DNA of 64,000 bases, taken from assembly GCA_022826515.1 (NCBI GenBank), contig JAJDUT010000013.1, positions 1 to 64,000 of the forward strand, given 5' to 3'. The position numbers and the translations under genes were made by a program. This DNA is from Candidatus Latescibacterota bacterium. Lineage in GTDB: Bacteria > Latescibacterota > UBA2968 > UBA8231. Positions 23,601 to 32,109 of this stretch are shown here, one piece after another. The notes beneath the pieces were generated by a model. That model made no database searches. It was not told the DNA's origin and was given only the letters and a program-made list of their open reading frames with translations. Each line of letters starts with the position of its first letter. The first letter of the stretch is position 1.

Positions 23601-23609
23601 TGTTATAAT
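23601..23609 (+). promoter_or_regulatory. Extended -10 promoter before the siroheme reductase gene
   Basis: TGTTATAAT (23601-23609) is a full extended -10 element, 40 bases before the ATG at 23649. A TTGACA at 23576-23581 lies 22 bases upstream of the -10, too far for a standard -35, so the extended -10 is the main argument. It would drive the reductase and the cotranscribed gene at 25900. Confidence 0.6.
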
Positions 23610-23648
23610 GTTTAATTGGACAACCACCACACAGAGGCGGTTTTAGGC

Positions 23649-25892
23649 ATGGGCGCAACAAGCAGTTGGAAAGAAAGACTAGCCGGGCAGATGTCCGCTG
23701 AGCTAGCCGACGAAATCGATACCTTCGAGACTCAAATTCATCTGCGCAAGCAGGGCAAGATGGAGGAGAAGCTCTTCGCCGAAACGCGGTTGCGCCGCGG
23801 CGTGTACGGCCAGCGCTACGACAATGGCCAGCGCTACGACGGCACCCAGACGCAACAGTTGCTCTTCCCCGAGCATCAGACCAAGGGGCCGGACACAGTC
23901 TGGCACGCCCCGGGCATGATGCGGATCAAAATCCCATTCGGCGGGCTGACGGCCGAACAGATGGAAGTGCTGGCCGACGTGGCCGAAGAATACTCCGAGG
24001 AAATCCTGCACGTCACCACGCGTCAAGACTTCCAAATCCACTTCATCCACCTCGAAGACACACCCGACCTAATGCGCCGCCTAGCCTCGGTGGGTATCAC
24101 CACCCGCGAGGCCTGCGGCAACTCAGTGCGCAACGTCACCGCCTGCCCCCTCTCCGGCGTCTGCCGCACGGAAACCTTTGACGTAACGCCCTATGCCCAA
24201 GCCCTCATGCGCTTCCTGCTCGGGCATCCCGACTGCCAAGACTTCGGGCGCAAGTTCAAGATCGCCTTCTCCGGCTGCCAGCACGAAGCCTGCGGCCTGA
24301 CCAACATGCACGACCTCGGCGGCATCGCCGTGGTCAAGACCATCGACGGCGAGGAAAAGCGCGGCTTTAAGCTCTACGTCGGCGGCGGTTTGGGCGCGGT
24401 GCCACACCAAGCCCAGCTCTTCGACGAATTCGTACCCGCCGAGGAATTGCTGCCCATCGCCCAAGCCATCGCCCGGGTCTTTGCCCGCCTCGGCGAAAAG
24501 AAAAACCGCAACCGCGCCCGCATTAAGTTCTTGGTCGCCAAGCTCGGCATTGAGGAATTCCGCCGCTTGGTGTTGGAAGAACGCGCCATCCTGCCCGAAG
24601 ACCCGAGCTGGACCGCATTCCTCGACGACCTGCACGCCACCGACGAGCAGCCGCTCAAACCGGGCCAAGCTCTCAATGGCGCAACCGCGAGCGAAGGTTT
24701 CACCGAATGGCATCGCACCAACGTCTATGCCCAGCGCCAAGAAGGCTATGCAGTCGCCACCGTGGTTCTGCCGCTGGGCGATATCACCTCTAGCCAGCTA
24801 CGCACATTAGCTGACATCAGCCGGCGCTACGTCCGCGAAACTGTCCGCACCACCGTCGAGCAAAACCTCGTCCTGCGCTGGGTCAGCGAAACCGATCTGC
24901 CCCACCTCTACGACGAGCTCGTGTCCCTCGGCCTCGCCGAGTCTGGTGCCGGAACCATTGCCGACGTGACGGCCTGCCCCGGTACCGACACCTGCAAGCT
25001 CGGCATCGCCTCCTCGCGCGGCCTAGCCGCTGAGTTGCGCAATCGTCTCAGTGAGGAAAACGGCCAGCTCAACGACGCCATCGAAGCCCTGCGGATCAAG
25101 ATCAGCGGCTGCTTCAACTCCTGCGGCCAACACCACGCCGCCGACATCGGCTTCTACGGCAACAGCCGCAAGATCAACGGCATCACCGTGCCGCACTTTC
25201 AGGTCGTCTTGGGCGGCCAGTGGCGGGAAAACGCCGGCTCCTTTGGCTTGGCCACGGGTGCCGTACCCTCCAAGAACATTCCCGAGGTCGTCACCCGCTT
25301 GGCCCAGCACTTTGTCGCCGAGCGCACCGATGAAGAGACCTTCAAGGACTTCATCACCCGCATCGGCAAGCGCGAAGTCAAGTCCATGCTCGAAGACCTG
25401 ACCCAAGTGCCGTCCCACGAGGAAAACAGTTGGTACTACCAAGACTGGGGCGACACCCGCGAGTTTACCATGGACGACCTCGGCAAGGGCGAGTGCGCCG
25501 GCGAGGTCGTTTCCATCACGACCATGGAAATCGCCGCGGCCGAGCGCGAAGTTTTTGAAGCGCAAGTCGCCTTTGACGAGGGCCAGCTAGAAACCGCTTG
25601 GCAGGGTGCGTTGAACGCGATGCTGCGTTCAGCCCGCGCCCTAGTCAAAGAGCAATTCTACGACGTACCCGAAACGCCCGAGGTAGTAGTAGCCGAATTT
25701 CGCGCGCGCTTCTACGACAGCGAGTTGTTCTCGCCGAAATTTGCTAACTACCTCTTCGCCGCGCATCAAAACCTGCCGAGCGAATTGACCAAGGTGCAAG
25801 TCCACCGCTTTATCGAAGAAGCGCAGCTCTTCATTGAAGGTGCTTACACCTGCTACGACAAAATCGCCGTACCCACCGGCACTACCGCTTGA
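23649..25892 (+). CDS. Ferredoxin-type nitrite/sulfite reductase with fused HEPN-like domain
   Basis: The product is about 747 residues. Residues 1-620 are a siroheme-[4Fe-4S] nitrite/sulfite reductase with two homologous halves. The second half has the standard cluster/siroheme cysteines: C443 and C449 in TACPGTDTC, C488 and C492 in GCFNSC. Unusually, the first half also carries a full set (C166 and C172 in TACPLSGVC, C210 and C215 in GCQHEAC). The C-terminal part (about 627-740: REVFEAQVAFDEGQLETAWQ, FSPKFANYLFAAHQ, FIEEAQLFIEG) looks like a HEPN helical domain. It reduces nitrite to ammonia or sulfite to sulfide with electrons probably from the ferredoxin encoded at 26547. I chose the ATG at 23649; a TTG at 23616 is possible. 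The gene at 25900 follows after seven bases. Confidence 0.9.
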   Translation: MGATSSWKERLAGQMSAELADEIDTFETQIHLRKQGKMEEKLFAETRLRRGVYGQRYDNGQRYDGTQTQQLLFPEHQTKGPDTVWHAPGMMRIKIPFGGLTAEQMEVLADVAEEYSEEILHVTTRQDFQIHFIHLEDTPDLMRRLASVGITTREACGNSVRNVTACPLSGVCRTETFDVTPYAQALMRFLLGHPDCQDFGRKFKIAFSGCQHEACGLTNMHDLGGIAVVKTIDGEEKRGFKLYVGGGLGAVPHQAQLFDEFVPAEELLPIAQAIARVFARLGEKKNRNRARIKFLVAKLGIEEFRRLVLEERAILPEDPSWTAFLDDLHATDEQPLKPGQALNGATASEGFTEWHRTNVYAQRQEGYAVATVVLPLGDITSSQLRTLADISRRYVRETVRTTVEQNLVLRWVSETDLPHLYDELVSLGLAESGAGTIADVTACPGTDTCKLGIASSRGLAAELRNRLSEENGQLNDAIEALRIKISGCFNSCGQHHAADIGFYGNSRKINGITVPHFQVVLGGQWRENAGSFGLATGAVPSKNIPEVVTRLAQHFVAERTDEETFKDFITRIGKREVKSMLEDLTQVPSHEENSWYYQDWGDTREFTMDDLGKGECAGEVVSITTMEIAAAEREVFEAQVAFDEGQLETAWQGALNAMLRSARALVKEQFYDVPETPEVVVAEFRARFYDSELFSPKFANYLFAAHQNLPSELTKVQVHRFIEEAQLFIEGAYTCYDKIAVPTGTTA

Positions 25893-25899
25893 GTCTCTC

Positions 25900-26478
25900 A
25901 TGGAATCTCTACAGCGCATCAACGTCAAATTCTATCTCGAAGATCCCGAATCCCTATCGGCCCAAGAGGCTTTTCGCGTCTTCAATAGCTGGATCCCGAC
26001 GACCCCAGACGAAGTCCTCATCGACGTGGCCGACTACAGCCACCTAGACGAAGGACCGCTAACCCTACTCGTCGGCCACGAAGCCAACTACAGCCTCGAC
26101 AACCACAGCGCCGAGATGGGCTTGCTCTACTCGCGCAAACAACCCGCAGACGGAGACCTAACCGAGCGGCTCGCCAGTGCCTTCAAAGCGGCGCTCACCG
26201 CCTGCCGACGCCTCGAAGAAGAGCCCAGCCTAGCGGGCAAAGTCAAGTTCCGCAGCGGCGACGTGTTCCTAGTAGCCAACGACCGCCTCAACGCAACCAA
26301 CGACGAAGCAGGCGAAAACACCCTGCGGGCCGCTCTCGACCCGGTACTCGCCCGACTCTTCGCCGGTGCCGAGTACGCAGTAGAGCGCGACGATGCCCCC
26401 CAACTGCGCCTCAACCTGAGAATACGCTGTCAAACCAACTCCGACACGGCGACCCTGCTGGGCAATCTCGCCGCTTGA
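25900..26478 (+). CDS. Hypothetical protein in the siroheme reductase operon
   Basis: The 192-residue soluble protein belongs to no family I recognise. It has an N-terminal segment MESLQRINVKFYLEDPESL, a middle with DVADYSHLDEGPLTLLVGHEANYSLD, and a C-terminal half with ACRRLEEEPSLAGKVKF, then RLNATNDEAGENTLRAALDPVLARLF. No signal peptide, helix pair or cysteine motif is seen. It starts seven bases after the reductase stop, so it is almost certainly cotranscribed and may assist that enzyme, for example in assembly. The -35 of the next promoter overlaps its stop codon. Confidence 0.75.
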   Translation: MESLQRINVKFYLEDPESLSAQEAFRVFNSWIPTTPDEVLIDVADYSHLDEGPLTLLVGHEANYSLDNHSAEMGLLYSRKQPADGDLTERLASAFKAALTACRRLEEEPSLAGKVKFRSGDVFLVANDRLNATNDEAGENTLRAALDPVLARLFAGAEYAVERDDAPQLRLNLRIRCQTNSDTATLLGNLAA

Positions 26479-26502
26479 CAGGGACAAAGTGGCCTCTATA
26501 AT
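26475..26502 (+). promoter_or_regulatory. Near-consensus sigma-70 promoter of the ferredoxin gene
   Basis: TTGACA (26475-26480), a 16-base spacer and TATAAT (26497-26502) match both consensus hexamers. The promoter lies 45 bases before the ferredoxin ATG at 26547, and its -35 overlaps the stop codon of the upstream gene. This predicts strong, separate expression of the ferredoxin. Confidence 0.88.
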
Positions 26503-26546
26503 CAGAGAAGCAATGAAGCAATAGCATCACCTATTGGGAGGAACCC

Positions 26547-26861
26547 ATGGCTTACTACATCACTGAAACCTGCATCGACGTCAAAGACAAAGCCTGCGTC
26601 GAGGTTTGCCCCGTGGACTGCATCCATCCGATCGACGGCGAAGGCGAGCCCATGCTCTACATCGACCCGGACGAGTGCATCGATTGCGGTGCCTGCGAGC
26701 CAGAGTGCCCGGTCGAGGCGATCTTCGCCGAAGAGGACATGCCCGAGGATCAAGACCGCTTCGTCGAGATCAACACCAAGTACTTTGAGCTGCGCGACGA
26801 CGCCGACGAATGGAACGAGTGGAAGCAGGAACACGCGGCCGAATTCGAAAAAACGAGCTAG
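26547..26861 (+). CDS. fdxA: 7Fe ferredoxin (FdxA-type)
   Basis: The 104-residue electron carrier shows the cysteine order of 7Fe ferredoxins: C9-x7-C17-x3-C21 and C44-x2-C47-x2-C50-x3-C54-P. By analogy with Azotobacter ferredoxin I, C9, C17 and C54 would hold the [3Fe-4S] cluster and C21, C44, C47 and C50 the [4Fe-4S] cluster, with C25 free. An acidic C-terminal extension (DADEWNEWKQEHAAEFE) is typical of the family. GGGAGGA precedes the ATG at 26547. It has its own strong promoter and a strong terminator, so it is a monocistronic unit. Possible partners nearby are the siroheme reductase and the 2-oxoacid dehydrogenase genes. Confidence 0.95.
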   Translation: MAYYITETCIDVKDKACVEVCPVDCIHPIDGEGEPMLYIDPDECIDCGACEPECPVEAIFAEEDMPEDQDRFVEINTKYFELRDDADEWNEWKQEHAAEFEKTS

Positions 26862-26880
26862 GACGCGCGCCCTTCGTGCG

Positions 26881-26917
26881 AAAAAGCCGGGACGCCCCAC
26901 GGGTTTCCCGGCTTTTT
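26881..26917 (+). terminator. Intrinsic terminator after the ferredoxin gene
   Basis: AAAAAGCCGGGA (26881-26892) and TCCCGGCTTTTT (26906-26917) form a perfect 12-bp stem with a 13-base loop and a T-run on the plus strand, 19 bases after the ferredoxin stop. Confidence 0.92.
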
Positions 26918-26986
26918 CGCGCTTGACGATATCGGACCCACCCCGCTTATTTTTTGCCCTAACGAGCATTGCCGGAGATAGCATAC

Positions 26987-27997
26987 ATGGCGAAGACAAC
27001 TGCCCGCAAAAAACCCAAAGCAAAGAAAACCAAGCTCCGGGCCACGCCCGACAAACTGTGGTTCATGTACCGCAAGATGTCGGAGATCCGCCTCTTTGAA
27101 GAGCACGTCTGGGACGTCTATACCCGCGGCCTGATGCCCGGCCTAGCCCATCTCTACATCGGCGAGGAAGGCGTAGCCGTCGGCGCTTGCGCGGCCCTGC
27201 GCGACGACGACTACATCACCAGCACCCACCGCGGCCACGGACACTGTCTGGCCAAGGGCGGCCAACTCGACCGCATGATGGCCGAAATCATGGGCAAGGA
27301 AGCCGGCTATTGTCGCGGCAAGGGCGGGTCTATGCACATCGCCGACATGTCACTAGGCATCCTCGGCGCCAACGGCATTGTCGGTGGCGGCTTCGGCATC
27401 TGCACCGGCGCTGGCCTGTCGGCCAAGCTGCGCGGCAGCGATCAAGTGGGCGTCTGCTTCTTCGGCGACGGCGCGGCCAACCAAGGCATCATGCTCGAAA
27501 CAATCAACATGGCCGTCGTCTGGAACCTGCCGGTCGTCTACATTTGCGAGAACAACCAGTACGGCGAGCACACCCCCTACGAAAGCGTCACCGGCGTCAC
27601 CGACATCGCCGACCGCGCCAAGGGGCTCGGCCTCGAAGGGATCATCGCCGATGGGGCCGATGTACTGGAGATGTACGAAAAAGTAACCGCCGCGGTGACC
27701 AAGGCGCGCAAGGGCGGCGGCCCGAGCCTGATCGAAGCCAAAACCTACCGCTACCACGGACACCACGTCGGCGACGCCCAGACTTACCGCACCCGCGACG
27801 AGGTCGGCTGGTGGTCTGAGAACAAGGACCCCATTCGCCTGTTGGGTCAGTACATGGTCGCCAACCGGGTCGCCAAACAGGCCGAGCTCGACGCCCTGTA
27901 CGAACAAGTGGAGAGCGAGGTCCTTGACGCCATTGAATTCGGCAAAGAAGCCGACTTCCCCCCGCCAGAACAAGCTTTTGAGGATATATATGCCTGA
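26987..27997 (+). CDS. 2-oxoacid (pyruvate/acetoin) dehydrogenase E1 alpha subunit
   Basis: The 336-residue thiamine-diphosphate-dependent subunit catalyses decarboxylation together with the E1 beta encoded next. The TPP motif is complete: GDGAANQG (start) and ENNQYGEHTP (NN end) about 30 residues later. The family signature STHRGHGHCLAKGG and the phosphorylation-loop-like YRYHGHHVGDAQTYR are present. Length and motifs fit PdhA/AcoA. No E2 or E3 gene follows within the window, so pyruvate against acetoin is undecided. The N-terminus is Lys-rich (AKTTARKKPKAKKTK). The ATG at 26987 has GGAGA about nine bases upstream. It overlaps the beta gene by eight bases. Confidence 0.93.
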   Translation: MAKTTARKKPKAKKTKLRATPDKLWFMYRKMSEIRLFEEHVWDVYTRGLMPGLAHLYIGEEGVAVGACAALRDDDYITSTHRGHGHCLAKGGQLDRMMAEIMGKEAGYCRGKGGSMHIADMSLGILGANGIVGGGFGICTGAGLSAKLRGSDQVGVCFFGDGAANQGIMLETINMAVVWNLPVVYICENNQYGEHTPYESVTGVTDIADRAKGLGLEGIIADGADVLEMYEKVTAAVTKARKGGGPSLIEAKTYRYHGHHVGDAQTYRTRDEVGWWSENKDPIRLLGQYMVANRVAKQAELDALYEQVESEVLDAIEFGKEADFPPPEQAFEDIYA

Positions 27998-28973
27998 TCG
28001 GGACATGCTGTTTAGAGAGGCAATCGGCCTGGCCACGGCCGAGGAAATGCGCCGCGACGAGACCGTCTTTCTCATGGGTGAGGACGTGGGAGCCTCCGGC
28101 GGCATCTTCAAATGCTGCGAGGGCCTGTTCGAGGAATTCGGAGCGGGGCGCGTCATCGACACCCCCATTGCCGAGGCGGGCTACATCGGTCTCGGCGTTG
28201 GGGCCGCCATGACCGGCATGCGCCCGCTGTGCGAACTGATGTTCGGCGACTTTTCGCTGTTGACCATGGACCAAATCGTCAATCAAGCCGCCAAGATCCG
28301 CTACATGTCGGGCGGCCAGTGCAAGGTTCCGCTGACGATCCGGCTGTCGATGGGAGCCGGGCGTTCTTCAGCCGCGCAGCACTCGCAGAGCTTGCACGCG
28401 CTTTTCGCCCATATCCCCGGCCTCAAAGTCGCCATCCCGGCGACGCCGCGCGACGCCAAGGGCCTGCTCAAGACCGCGATCCGCGACGACAATCCCGTGC
28501 TGTTCTTCGAAGACAAAATGATGTACAACGACTCCGGTCCTGTCCCCGAAGAAGACGATTTCCTCATTCCCTTTGGCCAAGCCGAGATCAAGCGCGCCGG
28601 CACTGACCTAACCCTCGTCGCCACCTCCAGCATGGTCGGCGTCGCCTTGGCCGCGGCGGAAGATCTTGCTGCCCAAGGATTAGAAGCCGAGGTCGTCGAT
28701 CCGCGCACCTTAGTCCCGCTGGACAAAGAGACCCTGCTCGCCTCGGTGCGCAAAACCGGCTATGCGGTAGTGATTGATGAAGGCGTCGAGCGCTACGGCA
28801 CTACGGCCGAGCTCGCTTCCATCCTCAATGCCGAGACATTCGATTGGCTCGACGCCCCTGTCTTGCGCATCGGCGCGGCCGCCGTGCCCATCCCCTTCAG
28901 CCCAACCCTCGAGATGCCGACCATTCCCAGCCAAGAGCGCATCGTCGAGACCGTCCTCTCCCAGCGAGGTTAG
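27990..28973 (+). CDS. 2-oxoacid (pyruvate/acetoin) dehydrogenase E1 beta subunit
   Basis: The 327-residue partner of the E1 alpha subunit shows the beta-subunit hallmarks FLMGEDVGASGGIFK, RVIDTPIAEAGYIGLGVGAA, FGDFSLLTMDQIVNQAAKIR and the C-terminal VVDPRTLVPLDKETLLASVRKTG. The two subunits form the alpha2-beta2 E1 enzyme. The ATG at 27990 overlaps the alpha gene by eight bases and has GAGGA six bases upstream, so translation is coupled. An SDR gene follows within five bases, a linkage that may point to a product-reducing step, but this is inference. Confidence 0.93.
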   Translation: MPDRDMLFREAIGLATAEEMRRDETVFLMGEDVGASGGIFKCCEGLFEEFGAGRVIDTPIAEAGYIGLGVGAAMTGMRPLCELMFGDFSLLTMDQIVNQAAKIRYMSGGQCKVPLTIRLSMGAGRSSAAQHSQSLHALFAHIPGLKVAIPATPRDAKGLLKTAIRDDNPVLFFEDKMMYNDSGPVPEEDDFLIPFGQAEIKRAGTDLTLVATSSMVGVALAAAEDLAAQGLEAEVVDPRTLVPLDKETLLASVRKTGYAVVIDEGVERYGTTAELASILNAETFDWLDAPVLRIGAAAVPIPFSPTLEMPTIPSQERIVETVLSQRG

Positions 28974-28977
28974 GCTG

Positions 28978-29886
28978 TTGTCGCGCCCGGCTTGCTTGGT
29001 CACGGGCTCTTCGAGCGGGATTGGCGCGGCCATCGTCCGCCAGTTTGCCGCTCAGGGCTACGACGTGGTGGTCCACTACAACGCCGGCGAAGAGCGCGCC
29101 GCCCAGATCGCCGCGGCCATTCGCGCTGAGCACGCCGTCGAAGCCCTAGTCCTCGGTGCCGATCTCTCGCAATCAGAGGCTCCTTTCGACTTAGTGGACC
29201 GCACCTTCGCGCACTTCGGCCGCCTCGACGTGGCAGTCAGCAACAGCGGCGTGGCCAACTACGTGGCCGACGAACAGGGCCAGCTCGTCCGCCATCGCTT
29301 CAGCGACACCCCGGTCGAGCACCTCGACAAGGAGATGGACCGCGTCCTCAGCCTCAACCTCATGGGGGCCTACCGGCTGGCCCAACGCGCCCTCAAGCAC
29401 ATGGTCGAACAAGCCGCACAAGAAGCCGATCCCTTCCACCGCAGCATCCTCTTGATTACCTCCATTTCGGATATCGCCCCCGAGAGTACCCGCATTCCCT
29501 ATGGCGTCAGCAAAGCCGGCCTCAATCACGTGGTCGCCGGCGCGGCCTTCGACGGCGGTCCGTACAACATCACGGTCAACGCCCTGCGCCCCGGCGTCGT
29601 CGATACGCCGCTGACGAGCCGTCCCTCGGGCGTGGAAGACCCGCAATCGGGCCGCGAATTCACCGTGGCCGAGATCTACGGTCTGATGGCCGAAGGCGGT
29701 TCTCAACCCATTCGCCGCATCGGCCGCCCCGAAGACATCGCCTTTGCCGCCTACGCCTTCACCCAGATCCCCTACATGACCGGCCAGCTTATCGCCGTTG
29801 ACGGCGGCTTTACCCTGCCCGGCAACTTTCCCAACCGCGAGGTCTTTCTCCAAGAGGGCTTGCGGAAGCGGCAATCCAGTTCTTGA
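28978..29886 (+). CDS. Short-chain dehydrogenase/reductase
   Basis: The 302-residue NAD(P)-dependent oxidoreductase has the classical SDR marks: cofactor loop TGSSSGIG, an NNAG-equivalent SNSGVANY, a catalytic serine region (LLITSISD), the YGVSK active site and IAVDGGFTLPG near the end. NITVNALRPGVVDTPL is the usual post-catalytic segment. It contains an insert of about 35 residues after the NNAG site (YVADEQGQLVRHRFSDTPVE), so it is a longer SDR. The start is a TTG at 28978, four bases after the E1 beta stop, with an AGG-rich site in the end of that gene. The substrate is unknown. Confidence 0.9.
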   Translation: MSRPACLVTGSSSGIGAAIVRQFAAQGYDVVVHYNAGEERAAQIAAAIRAEHAVEALVLGADLSQSEAPFDLVDRTFAHFGRLDVAVSNSGVANYVADEQGQLVRHRFSDTPVEHLDKEMDRVLSLNLMGAYRLAQRALKHMVEQAAQEADPFHRSILLITSISDIAPESTRIPYGVSKAGLNHVVAGAAFDGGPYNITVNALRPGVVDTPLTSRPSGVEDPQSGREFTVAEIYGLMAEGGSQPIRRIGRPEDIAFAAYAFTQIPYMTGQLIAVDGGFTLPGNFPNREVFLQEGLRKRQSSS

Positions 29887-29968
29887 CACAGTAAGCGATC
29901 CTTCGCACCTGAAGACCCAACTCTCCTCTCTCCGCCTGCTCCTCGTAAATTGACGATCTCCTACGTGG

Positions 29969-30193
29969 TTGATTATCGTTCAAGGTATGGTCGATTTACA
30001 TGCGCTAAAGCTCATCCCCGTGGAAGTGAAGGCCACGCCGAGGCCGTCGAGCGGGGATTTGGCCGGATTGAACGCTTTTCTCGATACCTATGAGGCCGCA
30101 TCCTTCGGAGTGGTCGCCTGTCCGTGCCCGGCTCCCAAGGTGCTGTCCTCCCGCGCTATTGCCCTGCCGTTGAACCAGCTATTGCTCTACTGA
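29969..30193 (+). pseudogene. Remnant of a DUF4143-type ATPase 3' end
   Basis: A 74-codon open frame reads IPVEVKATPRPSSGDLAGLNAFLDTY, then GVVACPCPAP and a closing IALPLNQLLLY. This is the order found at the C-terminus of AAA/DUF4143 ATPases: a nuclease-like VEVK strand, a conserved helix and a final strand. The ATPase part is missing, the apparent start is a poor TTG, and no ribosome-binding site is evident. I take it as a gene fragment. It lies between the SDR gene and the LRR pair, where a rearrangement may have happened. Confidence 0.5.
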
Positions 30194-30212
30194 ACAAATA
30201 AGGCATCTCCTC

Positions 30213-32057
30213 ATGCGCACGGCGATCCCTCGATCTGGAATCCTCCTAGCACTAATACTCGGGCCTTCTGCGGCGACGGCACAGACCGGACTCTTCTTCG
30301 CCACCGGCGTCGATAGCACCGGCCGAGCAGTGGCGCAAAGCAATGCCGACGGCCACGTGCTGATCGAGTCGCCGCAGTATCCGCGCGGCCTGTGGCTACA
30401 CTTGGTTGATGAAGCAGGAGAGGCGCTGGCTGGCATTCAGGTCAAATACCAAGGGCGACCCGACAGCTTGGTGGCGATTCACTGCGTCGATCCGGTCGGA
30501 GGAGTACAGGAGACGCTGGTTTGGACTCGCGCCGAGGGCACCCCCTTGCGCCTGACACTCAAGTCCAAGAAAGCCGCCGACTTGCCAGCAGGTCTCATGC
30601 CCATTGATTGGCACATTGCCGCGGATGCTGAAGTTCTACTGAAGTCGGTGGAGGAAATCCGGCTGAGCAGCCCAGAGGAGATGGCGAGGTTTCTGCAGCA
30701 ACACTGGCCGGGGAAAACCGGACAAGTGGCGGTGCGAATCGATACCCTCACTGTCTTAGCAGTTGATTTGGACCCCTTGGAATCTATAGAGAGGCTGATC
30801 GATTACCTCCAAGACCAAGCGAGGCCCGCATTGGAAGAAATCAACACTTCCGTGGGGCTATTCCTGAATGCACAAGTATTCAAGAGCGACCTTGCTCTAC
30901 CAGAGCGCACGGTTATCCTCTCCACTTCTTTCGCCTTATTGTTTGAAGACCCGAATCTAGAGCAGTGGGTATTGGCGGCTTTGGGCCGACGAAAGGGGCC
31001 TATTACTCTGTCAGAAGCCGCTTCCCTAATCGAACTCTCTATCTCCGACAGTAGTTTTCACAGTTTGGCGGGCATTGAGCATCTTGTAGCCTTGAAAACT
31101 TTGTTTTTACAAAGATGCGATATTACCGATGTGCGCCCGCTCGCCGCCTTGACCAACCTTGAATCGCTAAGTCTTTACAAAAACCAGCTTACCGATGTGC
31201 GCCCGCTCGCTGCCTTGACCAAGTTAAAAACGCTACTTCTTGACAACAACCAGCTTACCGATGTGCGCCCACTGGCCGCCTTGACCAACCTTGAAACGCT
31301 AATTCTTGGCTTCAACCAGCTCACCACTGTGCGTCCGCTGGCCGCCTTGACCAAGTTAAAAACGCTAAGTCTGACTTACAATCAGATTACCTCTGTACGC
31401 CCGTTGGCCCCCCTGACCAATCTTGTTGTGCTAGGACTGCTTGACAACCAGATTGCCGATGTACGCCCGCTGGCCGCCTTGACTAACCTTGTTTGGCTGG
31501 AACTGGGTGATAATCGGATTGCCGATGTGAGCCCGCTGGCCACCTTGACCAAGCTTACTGGGCTAATTCTGTGGTATAATCGGATTGCGGATGTGAACCC
31601 ACTAGCTACCTTGACGAACCTGGCACGGTTGGATATGGACGGCAACCAGCTTACCGATGTGCGCCCGCTGGCCACCTTGACGAACCTTAAAAAGCTAAGC
31701 CTAGGGGATAATCGGATTGCGGATGTGAGCCCACTAGCTAACTTGACTAATCTGACACGGTTGGCACTGTATTCTAACCAGATTACGGATGTAAGCCCAC
31801 TGGCTAATTTGACTAACCTGACACGGTTGGCACTGTATTCCAACCAGATTGCGGATGTGAGCCCACTAGCTAATTTGACTAACCTGACATGGCTGGAACT
31901 AGGCTCTAACCAGATTGAAGACTTGGCTCCCTTAGTCGCCAACCCCGGCTTGGGCGAAGGCACTGGGGTGGACGTGGAAAACAACCCCCTCAGCGACCGA
32001 GCACTCACTGAACAGATACCCGCCCTGCAAGCCCGAGGCGTTGAGGTTCGCTACTAA
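30213..32057 (+). CDS. Secreted internalin-like leucine-rich-repeat protein (copy 1)
   Basis: The 614-residue exported protein has a signal peptide (SGILLALILGPSAATAQ). An N-terminal domain of about 180 residues is shared with the next gene (FFATGVDSTGRAV, IESPQYPRGLWLHLVDEAGE), followed by a linker. Thirteen LRRs of exactly 22 residues with the pattern TDVRPLAALTNLxxLxLxxNQL run from about residue 285 to 570, then a capping region (EDLAPLVANPGLGEG). The last repeats are nearly identical at DNA level, with a 66-bp period at about 31720-31910. This LRR type mediates protein binding, for instance to host surfaces; the ligand is unknown. The ATG at 30213 shares its upstream AATAAGGCATCTCC with the second copy. 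Confidence 0.9.
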   Translation: MRTAIPRSGILLALILGPSAATAQTGLFFATGVDSTGRAVAQSNADGHVLIESPQYPRGLWLHLVDEAGEALAGIQVKYQGRPDSLVAIHCVDPVGGVQETLVWTRAEGTPLRLTLKSKKAADLPAGLMPIDWHIAADAEVLLKSVEEIRLSSPEEMARFLQQHWPGKTGQVAVRIDTLTVLAVDLDPLESIERLIDYLQDQARPALEEINTSVGLFLNAQVFKSDLALPERTVILSTSFALLFEDPNLEQWVLAALGRRKGPITLSEAASLIELSISDSSFHSLAGIEHLVALKTLFLQRCDITDVRPLAALTNLESLSLYKNQLTDVRPLAALTKLKTLLLDNNQLTDVRPLAALTNLETLILGFNQLTTVRPLAALTKLKTLSLTYNQITSVRPLAPLTNLVVLGLLDNQIADVRPLAALTNLVWLELGDNRIADVSPLATLTKLTGLILWYNRIADVNPLATLTNLARLDMDGNQLTDVRPLATLTNLKKLSLGDNRIADVSPLANLTNLTRLALYSNQITDVSPLANLTNLTRLALYSNQIADVSPLANLTNLTWLELGSNQIEDLAPLVANPGLGEGTGVDVENNPLSDRALTEQIPALQARGVEVRY

Positions 32058-32109
32058 ACCCGCCTGAGTTAAAAGTCGAGGATTGGGCAACCGAATAAGG
32101 CATCTCCCC

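Noticed and set aside
23576..23609. TTGACA and TATAAT as a classical -35/-10 pair
   Set aside because: The spacer is 22 bases, too long for a standard promoter; only the extended -10 is kept.
24123..24740. 205-codon open frame on the minus strand inside the siroheme reductase gene
   Set aside because: Antisense shadow of a conserved catalytic region; no ribosome-binding site or family resemblance.
26923..26953. TTGACG plus TATTTT as promoter of the E1 alpha gene
   Set aside because: The spacer would be 19 bases and the -10 is poor; it cannot be supported beyond being in the right place.
31080..31920. Regular 66-bp repeats resembling a repeat array
   Set aside because: They are in one open frame and encode 22-residue LRRs; there are no unique spacers, so this is not a CRISPR array.
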